Shown one piece after another: positions 23,185-31,881 of a stretch of DNA of 48,253 bases. The DNA lies in NCBI GenBank assembly GCA_013360585.1, contig JABWBH010000032.1, forward strand, positions 1 through 48,253. The letters run 5' to 3'. Both the position numbers and the translations under genes were made by a program. The DNA comes from Phycisphaerae bacterium. Its GTDB lineage: Bacteria > Planctomycetota > Phycisphaerae > UBA1845. Under the pieces are notes generated by a model. That model made no database searches. It was not told where the DNA came from and saw only the letters and a list, made by a program, of their open reading frames with translations. The first letter of the stretch is position 1; every line of letters starts with the position of its first letter.

Positions 23185-24174
23185 TCAGCCGCCGATCTGG
23201 AACATGCTGCGGACCTCGGTGCTGACGCCCTTGTCGAGATCATGCCCCGTCGGCTTCATCGAAACCGCCTCAAGCAGGATCCTCCTCACGTCGTCCACGC
23301 CCCCGCCGTTGCGCAGCGCTTTCTTCACGTCCAGCTCGTCATCGTGAAGCAGGCACAGGTGAAACTTCCCGTCGGCGGTCAGCCTCATGCGGTTGCACGC
23401 GCCGCAATACGGCTCGCTCACCGGGGAGATGAACCCGACCACCCCGCGGGCGCCGTCGAGGCGGTAATTGCGCGACTCGTCCGACGGATGCCCGCCGGGC
23501 AGCGGCGTCAGCGGACCCAGCGACGCCTCGATCCGCCGACGCGACTCCGCGCTCGGCACGAACTGGCTGAGTGAAAGCTGCGCACACGTCCCCCCGCCCA
23601 GCGGCATCAGCTCGATGAACCGCACGTGCCACTCCCGCTCGATCGTCAGCCGTGCCATCTCCACCACGTCCGGATCATTGTAATCGCGCACCACCACGCA
23701 GTTGATCTTGATCGGGCGCAGCCCCGCCGCCTCTGCCGCGTGCAGTCCGGCGAGCATCGCGTCCAGATGTCCGAAGCGCATCACCCGTTTCAGACGCTCG
23801 GGGTGCAGGGAGTCGATGTGAATGTTGATCCGCTTCAGCCCCGCGCCGACCAGCGCCGACGCCATCTCCGGCAGCAGCAGCGCGTTGGTCGTCATGCCTA
23901 CGTCGCCGATGCCCTCGACGCCCGCGATGCCTGAGACGATGTCCAGAAGATCCGCACGAAGCGTCGGCTCGCCGCCGGTCAGCCGCACCTTCCGGAACCC
24001 CAGCCCCGCCGCCGCCTTCACGACGGTGACGATCTCCGCGCACGTCAGAAGCTCCGGTCCGGGCACGAAGCTCAACCCTCGCAGGGGCATGCAGTAGACG
24101 CAACGCAGGTTGCACCGGTCGATCACGGAGATCCGCAGGTAGTCGATCTCGCGTTGGAAGGGATCTTTCGGCAT
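23185..24174 (-). CDS. moaA: GTP 3',8-cyclase (molybdenum cofactor synthesis)
   Basis: This 329-residue radical SAM enzyme makes the first precursor of molybdopterin from GTP. The N-terminal iron-sulfur site is Cys21, Cys25 and Cys28 in RCNLRCVYCMP. LTGGEPTLR and TTNALLL follow. The C-terminal cluster site is present as YCGACNRMRLTADGKFHLCL, and the protein ends in the conserved Gly-Gly (FQIGG). The ATG at 24174 is the natural start; the open frame upstream is the shadow of gcvH. It follows gcvH by 26 nt, so the two are probably co-transcribed. No other moa genes are in this window. Confidence 0.95.
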   Translation of the reverse strand: MPKDPFQREIDYLRISVIDRCNLRCVYCMPLRGLSFVPGPELLTCAEIVTVVKAAAGLGFRKVRLTGGEPTLRADLLDIVSGIAGVEGIGDVGMTTNALLLPEMASALVGAGLKRINIHIDSLHPERLKRVMRFGHLDAMLAGLHAAEAAGLRPIKINCVVVRDYNDPDVVEMARLTIEREWHVRFIELMPLGGGTCAQLSLSQFVPSAESRRRIEASLGPLTPLPGGHPSDESRNYRLDGARGVVGFISPVSEPYCGACNRMRLTADGKFHLCLLHDDELDVKKALRNGGGVDDVRRILLEAVSMKPTGHDLDKGVSTEVRSMFQIGG

Positions 24175-24200
24175 CCGCGCGCCCGCATGTGCGGCCCGCC

Positions 24201-24578
24201 TCAGGCGATCTTCGCGCCGTACTGCTCCGCCGTCAGCAGCGCGTTCAGCTCCGCCGGGTTCGACGCCTTCAGCTTGATCATCCACCCGCGCCCGAAGGCG
24301 TCGTCGTTGACCGCCTCGGGGTGCTGGTTCAGCGCGGCGTTCACTTCGACGACCTCCCCGGACACGCCGGTGAAGATCTCCGACGTCGCCTTCACCGACT
24401 CCACCTCGCCGATCACCCCTCCGGCCTTGAAGCTCGCCCCGACTTTCGGCAGCGACACGAACGTGATGTCGGTCAGTTCGTCCGCGGCGAACTGGGTGAT
24501 GCCCATCACCACGGTTGATCCCTCGAGTTTGAACCACTCATGCGACGGAAGATATCTGCGGTCAGTCGGAATGCTCAT
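24201..24578 (-). CDS. gcvH: Glycine cleavage system H protein
   Basis: This 125-residue lipoyl carrier shuttles the aminomethyl group between P, T and L proteins. The lipoylation lysine is Lys63 in GEVESVKATSEIFTGVSGEV. The N-terminal YLPSHEWFKLEG and ITQFAADELTDITFVSLP are standard. Length and motifs are complete. It lies 62 nt after the gcvT stop and just before moaA. Confidence 0.97.
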   Translation of the reverse strand: MSIPTDRRYLPSHEWFKLEGSTVVMGITQFAADELTDITFVSLPKVGASFKAGGVIGEVESVKATSEIFTGVSGEVVEVNAALNQHPEAVNDDAFGRGWMIKLKASNPAELNALLTAEQYGAKIA

Positions 24579-24640
24579 GTCCTGCTGTCGCCCCTGCGGA
24601 TGCTCCGCTCCGGCGCGGCGCCCACGACGCCGCCACGCGG

Positions 24641-25741
24641 TCACTTTCGCTTGTAAAACGGCAGCGGCGTCACTTTCGCCGCGACGCGCGCGCCGCCGAT
24701 CTCGACGGTGAACGCGGCATCTTGTCGGGCGAGCGCCGCGCTGTCAATCAATGCCATCGCCAGGCTCGACCCCAGCGTCGGGCTTAGCGTTCCGCTCGTC
24801 ACCTCCCCGACCTGCGCGTCGCCCGCGTAAACCGCCGCGTGCTGCCGCGCGATCCGCTTTCCTTCCAGCGCCAGCCCCGTCATCTGCCGCGCCAGCCCAC
24901 GCTCCTTCAGCAGCCGCATCGCCGCCGCGCCGATGAACTCTTTCGTCAGATCCACGCACCACGCCTGCCCCGAAGTCAGCGAGTCCCACGCCTCCGTCAG
25001 CTCATGCCCGTAAAGCGGCATCGCCGCCTCGATCCGCAGCGTGTCCCGCGCCCCCAGCCCCGCAAAGCGGATCACCGGGTGCGGTTTGTCCTTCTGACCC
25101 ACCAGCAGCGGCAGGAACATCTGAACCGCCGTCGCCGGACACACCACCTCGATCCCGTCCTCGCCCGTGTATCCGGAGCGGAAAATATCAAACCTCATGC
25201 CGAGATACTCAGCCGTCGTGAACCGGTAGCGCTTCAGCGACCCCAGGTCCACCGGCACAAGCTGCTGCGCCAGCTCCATCGTCCGCGGACCCTGGATCGC
25301 CAGCATCGCGGTCTGCATCGTCCGGTCGTCGATCGTGATGCCCGTCCCCGCCGCGTGCCGGTTCAACCACCCGACGATCTTCCCCCGGTTCGAGGCGTTG
25401 CACACCACCAGAAAGTGATCCTCGAACCGCGACACGATCACGTCGTCGAGGATGCCGCCGTCCTCCCGGCACATGTGCGAGTAATACGACCGCCCGATCT
25501 CCGCCCCCTTCAGATTCCGCGTGCACAACCGATCGAGGAACCGCTCGACGTCAGGCCCGCGCAGCACCAGCCGACCCATGTGGGACACGTCGAACACGCT
25601 GCACGCCGTCCGCGTGTGTACGTGCTCCTCGATGATCCCCGTGTACACCACGGGCATCGACCACCCCGCGAAATCCACCATCCGCGCCCCGAACGCCACG
25701 TGCGCGTCATAAAGCGGCGTCTTCAACAAGTCCTGCGTCAT
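24641..25741 (-). CDS. gcvT: Glycine cleavage system T protein (aminomethyltransferase)
   Basis: This 366-residue tetrahydrofolate-dependent aminomethyltransferase has full family length. Recognisable parts are DFAGWSMPVVYTGIIEEHVH, VFDVSHMGRL, GGILDDVIVSR, SGYTGEDGIEV, GARDTLRIEAAMPLYGHEL and the C-terminal VGEVTSGTLSP. It releases ammonia from the H-protein intermediate and makes methylene-tetrahydrofolate. It is the first gene of gcvT-gcvH-moaA. A REP-like palindrome lies immediately upstream. No glycine-riboswitch-like structure was recognised in the leader. Confidence 0.97.
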   Translation of the reverse strand: MTQDLLKTPLYDAHVAFGARMVDFAGWSMPVVYTGIIEEHVHTRTACSVFDVSHMGRLVLRGPDVERFLDRLCTRNLKGAEIGRSYYSHMCREDGGILDDVIVSRFEDHFLVVCNASNRGKIVGWLNRHAAGTGITIDDRTMQTAMLAIQGPRTMELAQQLVPVDLGSLKRYRFTTAEYLGMRFDIFRSGYTGEDGIEVVCPATAVQMFLPLLVGQKDKPHPVIRFAGLGARDTLRIEAAMPLYGHELTEAWDSLTSGQAWCVDLTKEFIGAAAMRLLKERGLARQMTGLALEGKRIARQHAAVYAGDAQVGEVTSGTLSPTLGSSLAMALIDSAALARQDAAFTVEIGGARVAAKVTPLPFYKRK

Positions 25742-25750
25742 CTCGCCCCC

Positions 25751-25778
25751 CGAACCGCGGACTTCAGTCCGCGCGAAT
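25751..25778. repeat. REP-like palindrome family B, copy 2
   Basis: CGCGGAC-TTCA-GTCCGCG (25756-25773) lies in GAACCGCGGACTTCAGTCC. Compared with the copy at 23106, a G-C pair in the stem has become A-T on both sides, so the stem is preserved. It begins about 10 bp upstream of the gcvT start codon. Confidence 0.85.
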
Positions 25779-25951
25779 CAACGTCATTGAACATGTCCGC
25801 CCTTTCTCAACGCGCCCCCCCGACTCGATCCCCGATCTCGTAGAATCAAAAGAGCGCGGAAGTCGGTCAAGGAAAGACGGCCCGCATTTTGGACCGCAAA
25901 CGTAATTCACAACCCTTCCAGCCACAGCCCGTGACCTCCGGAAACCAGTCA

Positions 25952-25979
25952 TTGTATCTGTATCTCGTCGGGATACTAT
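25952..25979 (+). promoter_or_regulatory. Likely promoter of the DNA methyltransferase gene
   Basis: TTGTAT (25952-25957) and TACTAT (25974-25979) are spaced by 16 bp in a locally AT-rich patch. The AGGGGAGGG ribosome-binding site (25984-25992) ends 5 nt before the ATG. The 5' leader would be very short. Confidence 0.45.
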
Positions 25980-25997
25980 ATGTAGGGGAGGGACGCG

Positions 25998-26963
25998 ATG
26001 AACCACGGAAATACGCTCATCACTGGTGATTGCATCCAAGGCTTAGCGAAACTGCCCGAAGGCAGCGTCGATCTTGCCTTCGCCGATCCGCCCTTCAACA
26101 TCGGCTACAACTACGACGTCTACGACGACCGCCGAAGCGCCGACGAATACCTGGACTGGTCGCGGCGCTGGATCGAGGGCGTCATCCGCGTGCTTAAACC
26201 GGACGGCGCGTTCTGGCTGGCCATCGGAGACGAATACGCCGCGGAGCTGAAAGTCCTCTGCACGCGCGACCTCGGCCTCTCCACCCGAAACTGGGTCGTC
26301 TGGTTCTACACCTTCGGCGTGCACTGCAAACATAAGTTCACCCGCAGCCACGCCCACCTGTTCTACTTCGTCAGGAATCCGAAGCGCTTCACCTTCAACT
26401 CCCTCGATGTCCGCGTCCCCTCGGCGCGGGAGCTGGTTTACGGCGACAAGCGGGCAGACCCCGACGGCCGCGTCCCCGATGACACCTGGATGATGACCCC
26501 CGCGCTTCCCCCCGAAGTTCCGACGCGCGACGGTTTCATCCTTCGGCCGCAGGACATCCCGAATCGCTTCCCGCCGGACAGTGACACGTGGTACTTCGCC
26601 CGCGTCGCCGGCACGTTCAAGGAGCGGCAGGGCTTCCACGGCTGCCAGATGCCCGAGCAGCTTCTCGGGCGCATCATCCGCGCCTGCTCGAACGAGGGCG
26701 AAACCGTTCTCGACCCCTTCGCCGGCAGCGGGACGACGCTCGCCGCCGCGAAAAAGCTCGGCCGGCGCTACGTCGGCTTCGAGCTGTCGAAGAAATACGC
26801 CGCGCAAGTCCGCCGCCGCCTCGCGTCTATCCGCCCCGGCACGCCCCTCGAAGGCCCGGAAAACGCCGCCGCCAGCGCCCCGACGACCGCCAACGGCCGC
26901 AGGCTCAAACTCGCGCGCCCGTCATCTCTCGCTCCGGAGGCGTGCGATCTGCTGTGGGGATGA
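25998..26963 (+). CDS. Site-specific DNA methyltransferase, beta class
   Basis: This 321-residue enzyme has catalytic motif IV DPPF at 30-33 ([15 protein letters not shown]), which precedes the S-adenosylmethionine motif [10 protein letters not shown] (about 239-247). That order, with a target-recognition region between (about 125-225), defines the beta class of N6-adenine or N4-cytosine methyltransferases. The C-terminal [11 protein letters not shown] motif is present, followed by a tail of about 40 residues that looks disordered. The target site cannot be read from sequence. No restriction endonuclease is recognisable beside it, so it may be an orphan enzyme. It has its own promoter and a strong ribosome-binding site. 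Confidence 0.93.
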   Translation: MNHGNTLITGDCIQGLAKLPEGSVDLAFADPPFNIGYNYDVYDDRRSADEYLDWSRRWIEGVIRVLKPDGAFWLAIGDEYAAELKVLCTRDLGLSTRNWVVWFYTFGVHCKHKFTRSHAHLFYFVRNPKRFTFNSLDVRVPSARELVYGDKRADPDGRVPDDTWMMTPALPPEVPTRDGFILRPQDIPNRFPPDSDTWYFARVAGTFKERQGFHGCQMPEQLLGRIIRACSNEGETVLDPFAGSGTTLAAAKKLGRRYVGFELSKKYAAQVRRRLASIRPGTPLEGPENAAASAPTTANGRRLKLARPSSLAPEACDLLWG

Positions 26964-26982
26964 TGAAGCATTCGACCGCGCG

Positions 26983-27330
26983 CTACAGCGCCTCGTACGC
27001 CGCGTCCCGGCGGATGCGCCGAGTGATCCCGCCGGCGTAGCGCACGCCCAGTGTGTTCCGGTGTTCGTGGGCCCAGTCCGTCAGGCGGATCGCGCCGGTT
27101 GCGGGACCGTCGCAGTCCAGCAGGCCGCGGGTCAGCGCGAGAAACTCCCTCCACGTTAGAATCACGTCGCCGATCAAGGGGACCGCCGCGCGGCTTCCAT
27201 CGCATGCCTGCCCCGGTCGTAGCCGAGATCCTCAGCCTCATTCACGCAAAGCACGCTGACGCGGTACCCGCCCGCAGCACCCTCGCAGCGCAGAACCGAT
27301 GCGTCGTTTGCGGCACGGCGGGGTTCGGGT
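26983..27330 (-). pseudogene. Possible frameshifted small gene
   Basis: Two minus-strand frames here have G/C-rich third positions like real genes. The upstream part reads CEGAAGGYRVSVLCVNEAED then LGYDRGRHAMEAARRSP and stops at 27174. The downstream part reads IGDVILTWREFLALTRGLL, then TDWAHEHRNTLGVRYAGG, and ends DAAYEAL at 26983. Joining them needs one frameshift near 27175. Neither part has a good start on its own: the downstream frame has only TTG/CTG. I do not recognise a family. It faces the methyltransferase gene tail to tail. Confidence 0.35.
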
Positions 27331-27372
27331 AGGATCGGCGTGCGTCGTGCATCCCTTCTTTGAGGAGTCTTC

Positions 27373-29739
27373 ATGAAATCCCAGGCCCTGAGCGACCGTA
27401 TTATCCGGGCGCTCGGACAGCGCGGTTACACGCCCCGGACGGCGGCCGACCTTGCCGAGCGGCTGCGAATCTCGGAAGAGGAGCTCGGCGACTTTCACGC
27501 GGCGTGCAAGGCCCTGATGCGCACCGGGCGCGTCGCGATGGGTTCGCGGAACACCCTGATGCTGCCCGACCCGCCGGGTGAGGTCGTCGGTGTGTTCCGC
27601 GCGAACCCCGCTGGATTCGGGTTCGTCATTCCGCAGACGCCGAATTCGCACGGCGACCTGTACATCGCCGAGGGCGCGACTCAAGGCGCGGTCAGCGGCG
27701 ACACGGTCAAGGCCCGCGTGCGCAAACGCGGGCGGCGCGGCGGGCGGATGATCTTCGAGGGCGAAATCGTCGAAGTCCTCCGCCGTGGACATCAGCATTT
27801 CGTCGGGGAGCTGCGCGAGGAGGGCGGGCGCACCGTCGTCGTCCCGGACGGGCAGGTGCTGCACGGACCGATCCTCGTGCGCGACGCGGGCGCGAAGAAC
27901 GCCCGGCCCGGCGACCAGGTCGTCGTCGAGCTGGCCGAGTATCCCGCGCCGGGGCGGCAGGCGCGCGGCGTGATCGTCCGCGTCCTCGGCGAGCGCGGCC
28001 GGCCCGAGGTCGATCTTCAGAGCATTCTCGTGCAGTACGCGCTACCGGGCGAGTTTCCGCCGGCCGTGCTGGAGGAGGCGCGGCGCGTGATCGCGGAGTA
28101 TGACGAAGCCGCGCACCGCCGGTCGCGGCAGGGGCTCAAGGATCTGACGATCATCACGATCGATCCGCCGGACGCCCGCGACTTCGACGACGCCATCTCT
28201 TTGACCCCCCTTGCCGGCGGCAAGGTCGAGCTGGGCGTGCATATTGCCGACGTGTCCGCCTTCGTGCGCGAGGGCGGGGCGCTGGACGCCGAGGCTCGCG
28301 CCCGCGCCAACAGCGTGTACTTCCCGCGGCACGTCATTCCGATGTTGCCGGAGGTGTTGTCCAACGGATTGTGCAGCCTTCAGGAGGCGGAGTGGCGCCT
28401 GACGAAAAGCGCGTTCATCACGTATGACGCCGACGGCGCGGTTGTCTCGGCGCGCTTCGCCAACACGATGATCCGGTCCGCGAAGCGTCTGACGTATCTG
28501 GAGGCGCAGGCGGCGCTGGACGGCCGGCCGGGGCGGCTGCCGCGGAAGGTCGTCGATCTCCTGAAGCGGATGGACGACCTCGCGCGGCGCATCCGGGCGC
28601 GACGCCTCGCCGAGGGGATGATCGTGCTCGATCTGCCGGAGGTCGAACTGGTGCTGGACGACAAGGGGGCGGCGAAGGACGTCGCCCCGGTGGACACGAG
28701 CTTTACGCACACGATCATCGAGATGTTCATGGTCGAGGCGAACGAGGCGGTCTGCCGCCTGTTCACCGAACTGCACGTCCCGCATCTGCGGCGCGTGCAT
28801 GACGAGCCGAGCATTTCTGCGCAGGAGTCGCTCTCCCGCTTCGTCCGCGTGCTCGGCCACAACCTGCCGCGCCACCCGGACCGCTCCGATATGCAACGCC
28901 TCCTCGACGAAGTCCGCGGCGGGGACCACGCTTTCCCCGTGCATTTCGCCGCTTTGCGCTCGATGCAGCGGGCGGAATACTCGCCCCAGATCGTCGGGCA
29001 CTTCGCCCTCGCGAGCGAGCATTACACGCATTTCACGTCCCCGATCCGCCGCTACCCGGACCTCACGATCCATCGCCTGCTCGATCTGCACCTCGCCGGT
29101 CGCCTGAAGGCGGCGGTGCGCGGCGGGACGTGTCCCGACATCGAGGATCTCGCCGAACTGGGGGCGCATTGCAGTCTGCGCGAGCGCCAGGCCGAAGCCG
29201 CGGAGCGTGAGCTGCGCCTGGTGAAGATCCTGCGGCTGCTGGAGTCCCACGTCGGGCGGAAGATCGGCGGGATCGTAACGGGCGTCGCGCAGTTCGGACT
29301 TTTCCTTCAGGTGGACACGTATCTGATCGACGGCTTGCTGCGCCTGGAGGACGTCGGTGATGACTGGTGGGACGTGGACACGAAATACGGCTGCATTGTC
29401 GGACAGCGCAGCGGCAAGCGTATCACCATCGGCGACCGCCTGGAGGCGACGATCGCCCGGATCGACCTTCCGAAGCGGACGCTGGAGCTGGCGCTGCGCC
29501 CGCGGGATGAGCGGCGTCCGCAGGACAAAGGCCGGCCTCGGAACACGAACCGTCCTCGCGACACCAGCCGACCGCGGGACGCAGGTCTTCCGCGCGAGGA
29601 TGGACAGCCACGGACCGACGGCGACGAACGCACCCTCGTGCCAGGACGCCGAGGTCGAGGTCGCGGCAGAACCTTGATCGCAAGCAACGGCGATCGACGA
29701 CGCGGAACCGGTCGCGGAAAACGGCGCGGCAGGCGATAA
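27373..29739 (+). CDS. rnr: Ribonuclease R
   Basis: This 788-residue 3'-to-5' exoribonuclease has an N-terminal winged-helix segment (1-65) and cold-shock-like domains with FRANPAGFGFVIPQ. The RNB catalytic domain follows, with IDPPDARDFDDAISL holding the metal-binding aspartates, then SNGLCSLQ and FTSPIRRYPDLTIHRLL. An S1 domain (GGIVTGVAQFGLFLQVDTY) is next, and the last 75 residues are a basic Arg-rich tail with repeated RPRDT/RPRDA-like units. The tail probably binds RNA. GAGGAG lies close before the ATG. It is a cytosolic enzyme for decay of structured RNA. Confidence 0.96.
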   Translation: MKSQALSDRIIRALGQRGYTPRTAADLAERLRISEEELGDFHAACKALMRTGRVAMGSRNTLMLPDPPGEVVGVFRANPAGFGFVIPQTPNSHGDLYIAEGATQGAVSGDTVKARVRKRGRRGGRMIFEGEIVEVLRRGHQHFVGELREEGGRTVVVPDGQVLHGPILVRDAGAKNARPGDQVVVELAEYPAPGRQARGVIVRVLGERGRPEVDLQSILVQYALPGEFPPAVLEEARRVIAEYDEAAHRRSRQGLKDLTIITIDPPDARDFDDAISLTPLAGGKVELGVHIADVSAFVREGGALDAEARARANSVYFPRHVIPMLPEVLSNGLCSLQEAEWRLTKSAFITYDADGAVVSARFANTMIRSAKRLTYLEAQAALDGRPGRLPRKVVDLLKRMDDLARRIRARRLAEGMIVLDLPEVELVLDDKGAAKDVAPVDTSFTHTIIEMFMVEANEAVCRLFTELHVPHLRRVHDEPSISAQESLSRFVRVLGHNLPRHPDRSDMQRLLDEVRGGDHAFPVHFAALRSMQRAEYSPQIVGHFALASEHYTHFTSPIRRYPDLTIHRLLDLHLAGRLKAAVRGGTCPDIEDLAELGAHCSLRERQAEAAERELRLVKILRLLESHVGRKIGGIVTGVAQFGLFLQVDTYLIDGLLRLEDVGDDWWDVDTKYGCIVGQRSGKRITIGDRLEATIARIDLPKRTLELALRPRDERRPQDKGRPRNTNRPRDTSRPRDAGLPREDGQPRTDGDERTLVPGRRGRGRGRTLIASNGDRRRGTGRGKRRGRR

Positions 29740-30328
29740 GACCGGCGCTGGGGGAGCAAAACGCTTTTTCCCCCTCGCCTGTTCTAAGACGCTGTTGCAA
29801 GACCGAGCCGCGACCGCGAAGGAGCGGTCTCGCCGCGTCGGGGGAAGCGAGACACGAAACAGCGCGCACGACTTTTGCCGTCGTGCCCCGCATTCGCCGA
29901 CCGTGCCGCAATGACCCGGATCGGAAGCTCCGAACCCGCGGTGTCACCGGGAGGGACGTTCAAACGGATCGCCGCATCCGACGGCAGGGCGGTCCTGCCG
30001 AGGTCGGTTGCACGACCGTCAGCCGCCAGCGCCTTCCCGACGTGAGTTCATCAAGCGATGCCCGAAGCATCGCGTCGGCGGGCGCGGTCGGCGGGTGCCG
30101 CGGACCCGTGCGAGGCGACGTGCCGGCGCAAGTCGAACCCTTTCAGCGCGGACGTTCCAGGTGCCGGTCGCGTCCGGCAGGTTCGTCCTCCTGAACAGCC
30201 CGGTCACGCGAGGATTCCGCGGGTTTTGTGGCGGGCGATGCGTCGGGTAACATCGGGGCTGGTCGCCGCGTGGACGGAACCACCGCCGCGAAGGCGGGAG
30301 CGCCGCCGCAGCGACGGCAGGCACAGGG
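29740..30328. other. Intergenic spacer between rnr and scpA
   Basis: These 589 bp hold the REP-like element at 29788 and a hairpin GCGATGC-CCGAA-GCATCGC near 30055-30075. A plus-strand frame around 30030 reads PPAPSRREFIKR, like a twin-arginine signal, but the frame fails immediately after it. No intact gene is supported. Confidence 0.5.
29788..29832 (+). repeat. REP-like element family A, copy 2
   Basis: The segment begins GACGCTGTTGCAAGACC, continues GAGCCGCG, and ends with the hairpin GACCGC-GAAGGA-GCGGTC (6-bp stem). It matches the minus-strand copy ending at 5698 in about 31 of 39 positions. From memory, elements with GAGCCGCGACCGTAAGG-like cores are common in planctomycete genomes. Confidence 0.8.
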
Positions 30329-31369
30329 GTGAGCGTGGACGACTATCGCGTACAACTCGAGGTCTACAACGGTCCGATGGACCTGCTGTTGTACCTGATC
30401 CGGCGCGACGAGATCGACATCCACGACATCCCGATCGCCCGCCTCACCGAGCAATATCTCGCCTATGTGTCTCTGCTTCAGCGGATCGACCCGGAGTCGG
30501 CGGGGGAATTTCTCGTGCTGGCGGCGATGCTGATCGAGATCAAGTCGCGTTCGTTGCTGCCGCGTCCGCCGGCGCTGGAGGAGAGCGAGGAGGACTTCGC
30601 CGATCCCAGGCTGGAGCTGGTGCGTCAGCTTCTCCAGTACAAGACGTACAAGGACGCGGCGCGGGCGCTGGAGTTGTCGGCGCAGATTCGGGCCCTGAAG
30701 CATCCGCGCCAGCCGGTTCTTCCGGAGGTCGAGGAAGATGCGGTCGATATCGAGGATCTGCGCATCTGGGACTTGCTCGAGGCGTTTCAAAGGCTTCTCG
30801 ACGAAACCGGACAGGGCGAGCCGTTTCACCAGGTGGCGGTCGATGACACGCCGATCGCCTTGTTCGCCGAGGACATTCTGGACTCGCTGGAGCGGGCGTC
30901 GGGGGTGCAGCCGTTTGCGGACGTGTTCGCCGGGCGAACGAAGGGCGAGATGATCGGCTTGTTCCTCGCGCTGCTGGAGTTGATCCGCGAGCGGCGCGTG
31001 CAGGCGCGGCAGGAGACGCCGCTGGGACCGATCCTGCTTTACCTCCTCGACGCGACGCCGATCTACGGCGCGACCGAGCACTACGGCGCCCGCAGCGAAG
31101 GCGAGGATGCCGAGGGCGTGATCGAGCCGCAGGGGTGGGGCAAGGGCATCGGGGATGACGCTGCGGAGGAGGAGGAGGCGCTGACCGACGAGGAATTTGA
31201 GGCGGAGTTGGGCGAGGAGGACGCCTTCGCCCTGCCGCCGGAAGTCGTTCCCGCGTGGGAGGCGAGGTTGTCTGAGTTGAAGGCGCAGGCTGCGGCGACG
31301 GAGTTCCTTGATGAACCCGAGGCGCCCGCGACGGAGTCCGACGGACATGAAGCCCAGCGAACGTCTTAA
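30329..31369 (+). CDS. scpA: Segregation and condensation protein A
   Basis: This kleisin of 346 residues bridges the SMC condensin heads with ScpB. The N-terminal YNGPMDLLLYLIRRDEIDIH and AGEFLVLAAMLIEIKSRSLL are diagnostic. The C-terminal winged-helix part includes EMIGLFLALLELIRERRV. A long acidic C-terminal extension (about residues 255-346, with AAEEEEALTDEEFEAEL) goes beyond the usual family length of about 250. The start is GTG at 30329. ScpB and SMC are not in this window. The 3' end overlaps the RidA gene by 23 nt. Confidence 0.94.
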   Translation: MSVDDYRVQLEVYNGPMDLLLYLIRRDEIDIHDIPIARLTEQYLAYVSLLQRIDPESAGEFLVLAAMLIEIKSRSLLPRPPALEESEEDFADPRLELVRQLLQYKTYKDAARALELSAQIRALKHPRQPVLPEVEEDAVDIEDLRIWDLLEAFQRLLDETGQGEPFHQVAVDDTPIALFAEDILDSLERASGVQPFADVFAGRTKGEMIGLFLALLELIRERRVQARQETPLGPILLYLLDATPIYGATEHYGARSEGEDAEGVIEPQGWGKGIGDDAAEEEEALTDEEFEAELGEEDAFALPPEVVPAWEARLSELKAQAAATEFLDEPEAPATESDGHEAQRTS

Positions 31370-31808
31370 GGCGTTGAACATCGACCTGCCGACCGTGGCC
31401 GCCCCGGTGGCTAACTACGTGCCTGCGGTGCGCGTCGGGGCGTTGGTGTACACCAGCGGTCAGCTTCCGTTTCAGGATAAGGTTCTGTTTTGCACGGGGA
31501 AAGTGCCGACCGACACGGATGTGGAGCGAGCGGCGCACGGTGCGAGGATCGCAATGCTCAACGCGGTGGCGGCGGCAGCAGCGGCGGCGGGGAGCGTGGA
31601 TCGCATCACGCGCGCCATCCGCGTCGGGGTGTTCGTCAACAGCGCGCCGGGCTTCACCGCCCAGCCGAAGGTGGCCAACGGCGCCAGCGACGTGCTGGTC
31701 GAGATTTTCGGAGATGCGGGGCGGCACGCGCGCGCGGCGGTGGGGGTGGCGGAGCTTCCCCTGGATGCCGCGGTGGAGGTGGAGCTGCTGGTTGAGACGG
31801 CGCAATAA
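31347..31808 (+). CDS. RidA family protein (enamine/imine deaminase-like)
   Basis: The 153-residue protein belongs to the YjgF/YER057c/UK114 family. It shows RVGALVYTSGQLPF at the start and RVGVFVNSAPGFTAQPKVA in the middle. The closing HARAAVGVAELPLDAAVEVEL carries the conserved Arg that binds the substrate carboxylate in active members. It is longer than classical RidA (about 130 residues) and matches the subgroup with an N-terminal LKALNIDLP segment. Its role is probably hydrolysis of reactive enamine intermediates. It starts inside the end of scpA, so the genes are co-transcribed. Confidence 0.9.
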   Translation: MKPSERLKALNIDLPTVAAPVANYVPAVRVGALVYTSGQLPFQDKVLFCTGKVPTDTDVERAAHGARIAMLNAVAAAAAAAGSVDRITRAIRVGVFVNSAPGFTAQPKVANGASDVLVEIFGDAGRHARAAVGVAELPLDAAVEVELLVETAQ

Positions 31809-31881
31809 GGGATGTTGCGGTTGACATCCGCGAACCGGGGCGCGACACGAGTAAGGCGCTTGCAAGGGTCAGAGGGGAAGC

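Noticed and set aside
25742-25997. Glycine riboswitch upstream of gcvT
   Set aside because: I could not find the conserved glycine aptamer core on the minus strand; only the family B palindrome is there.
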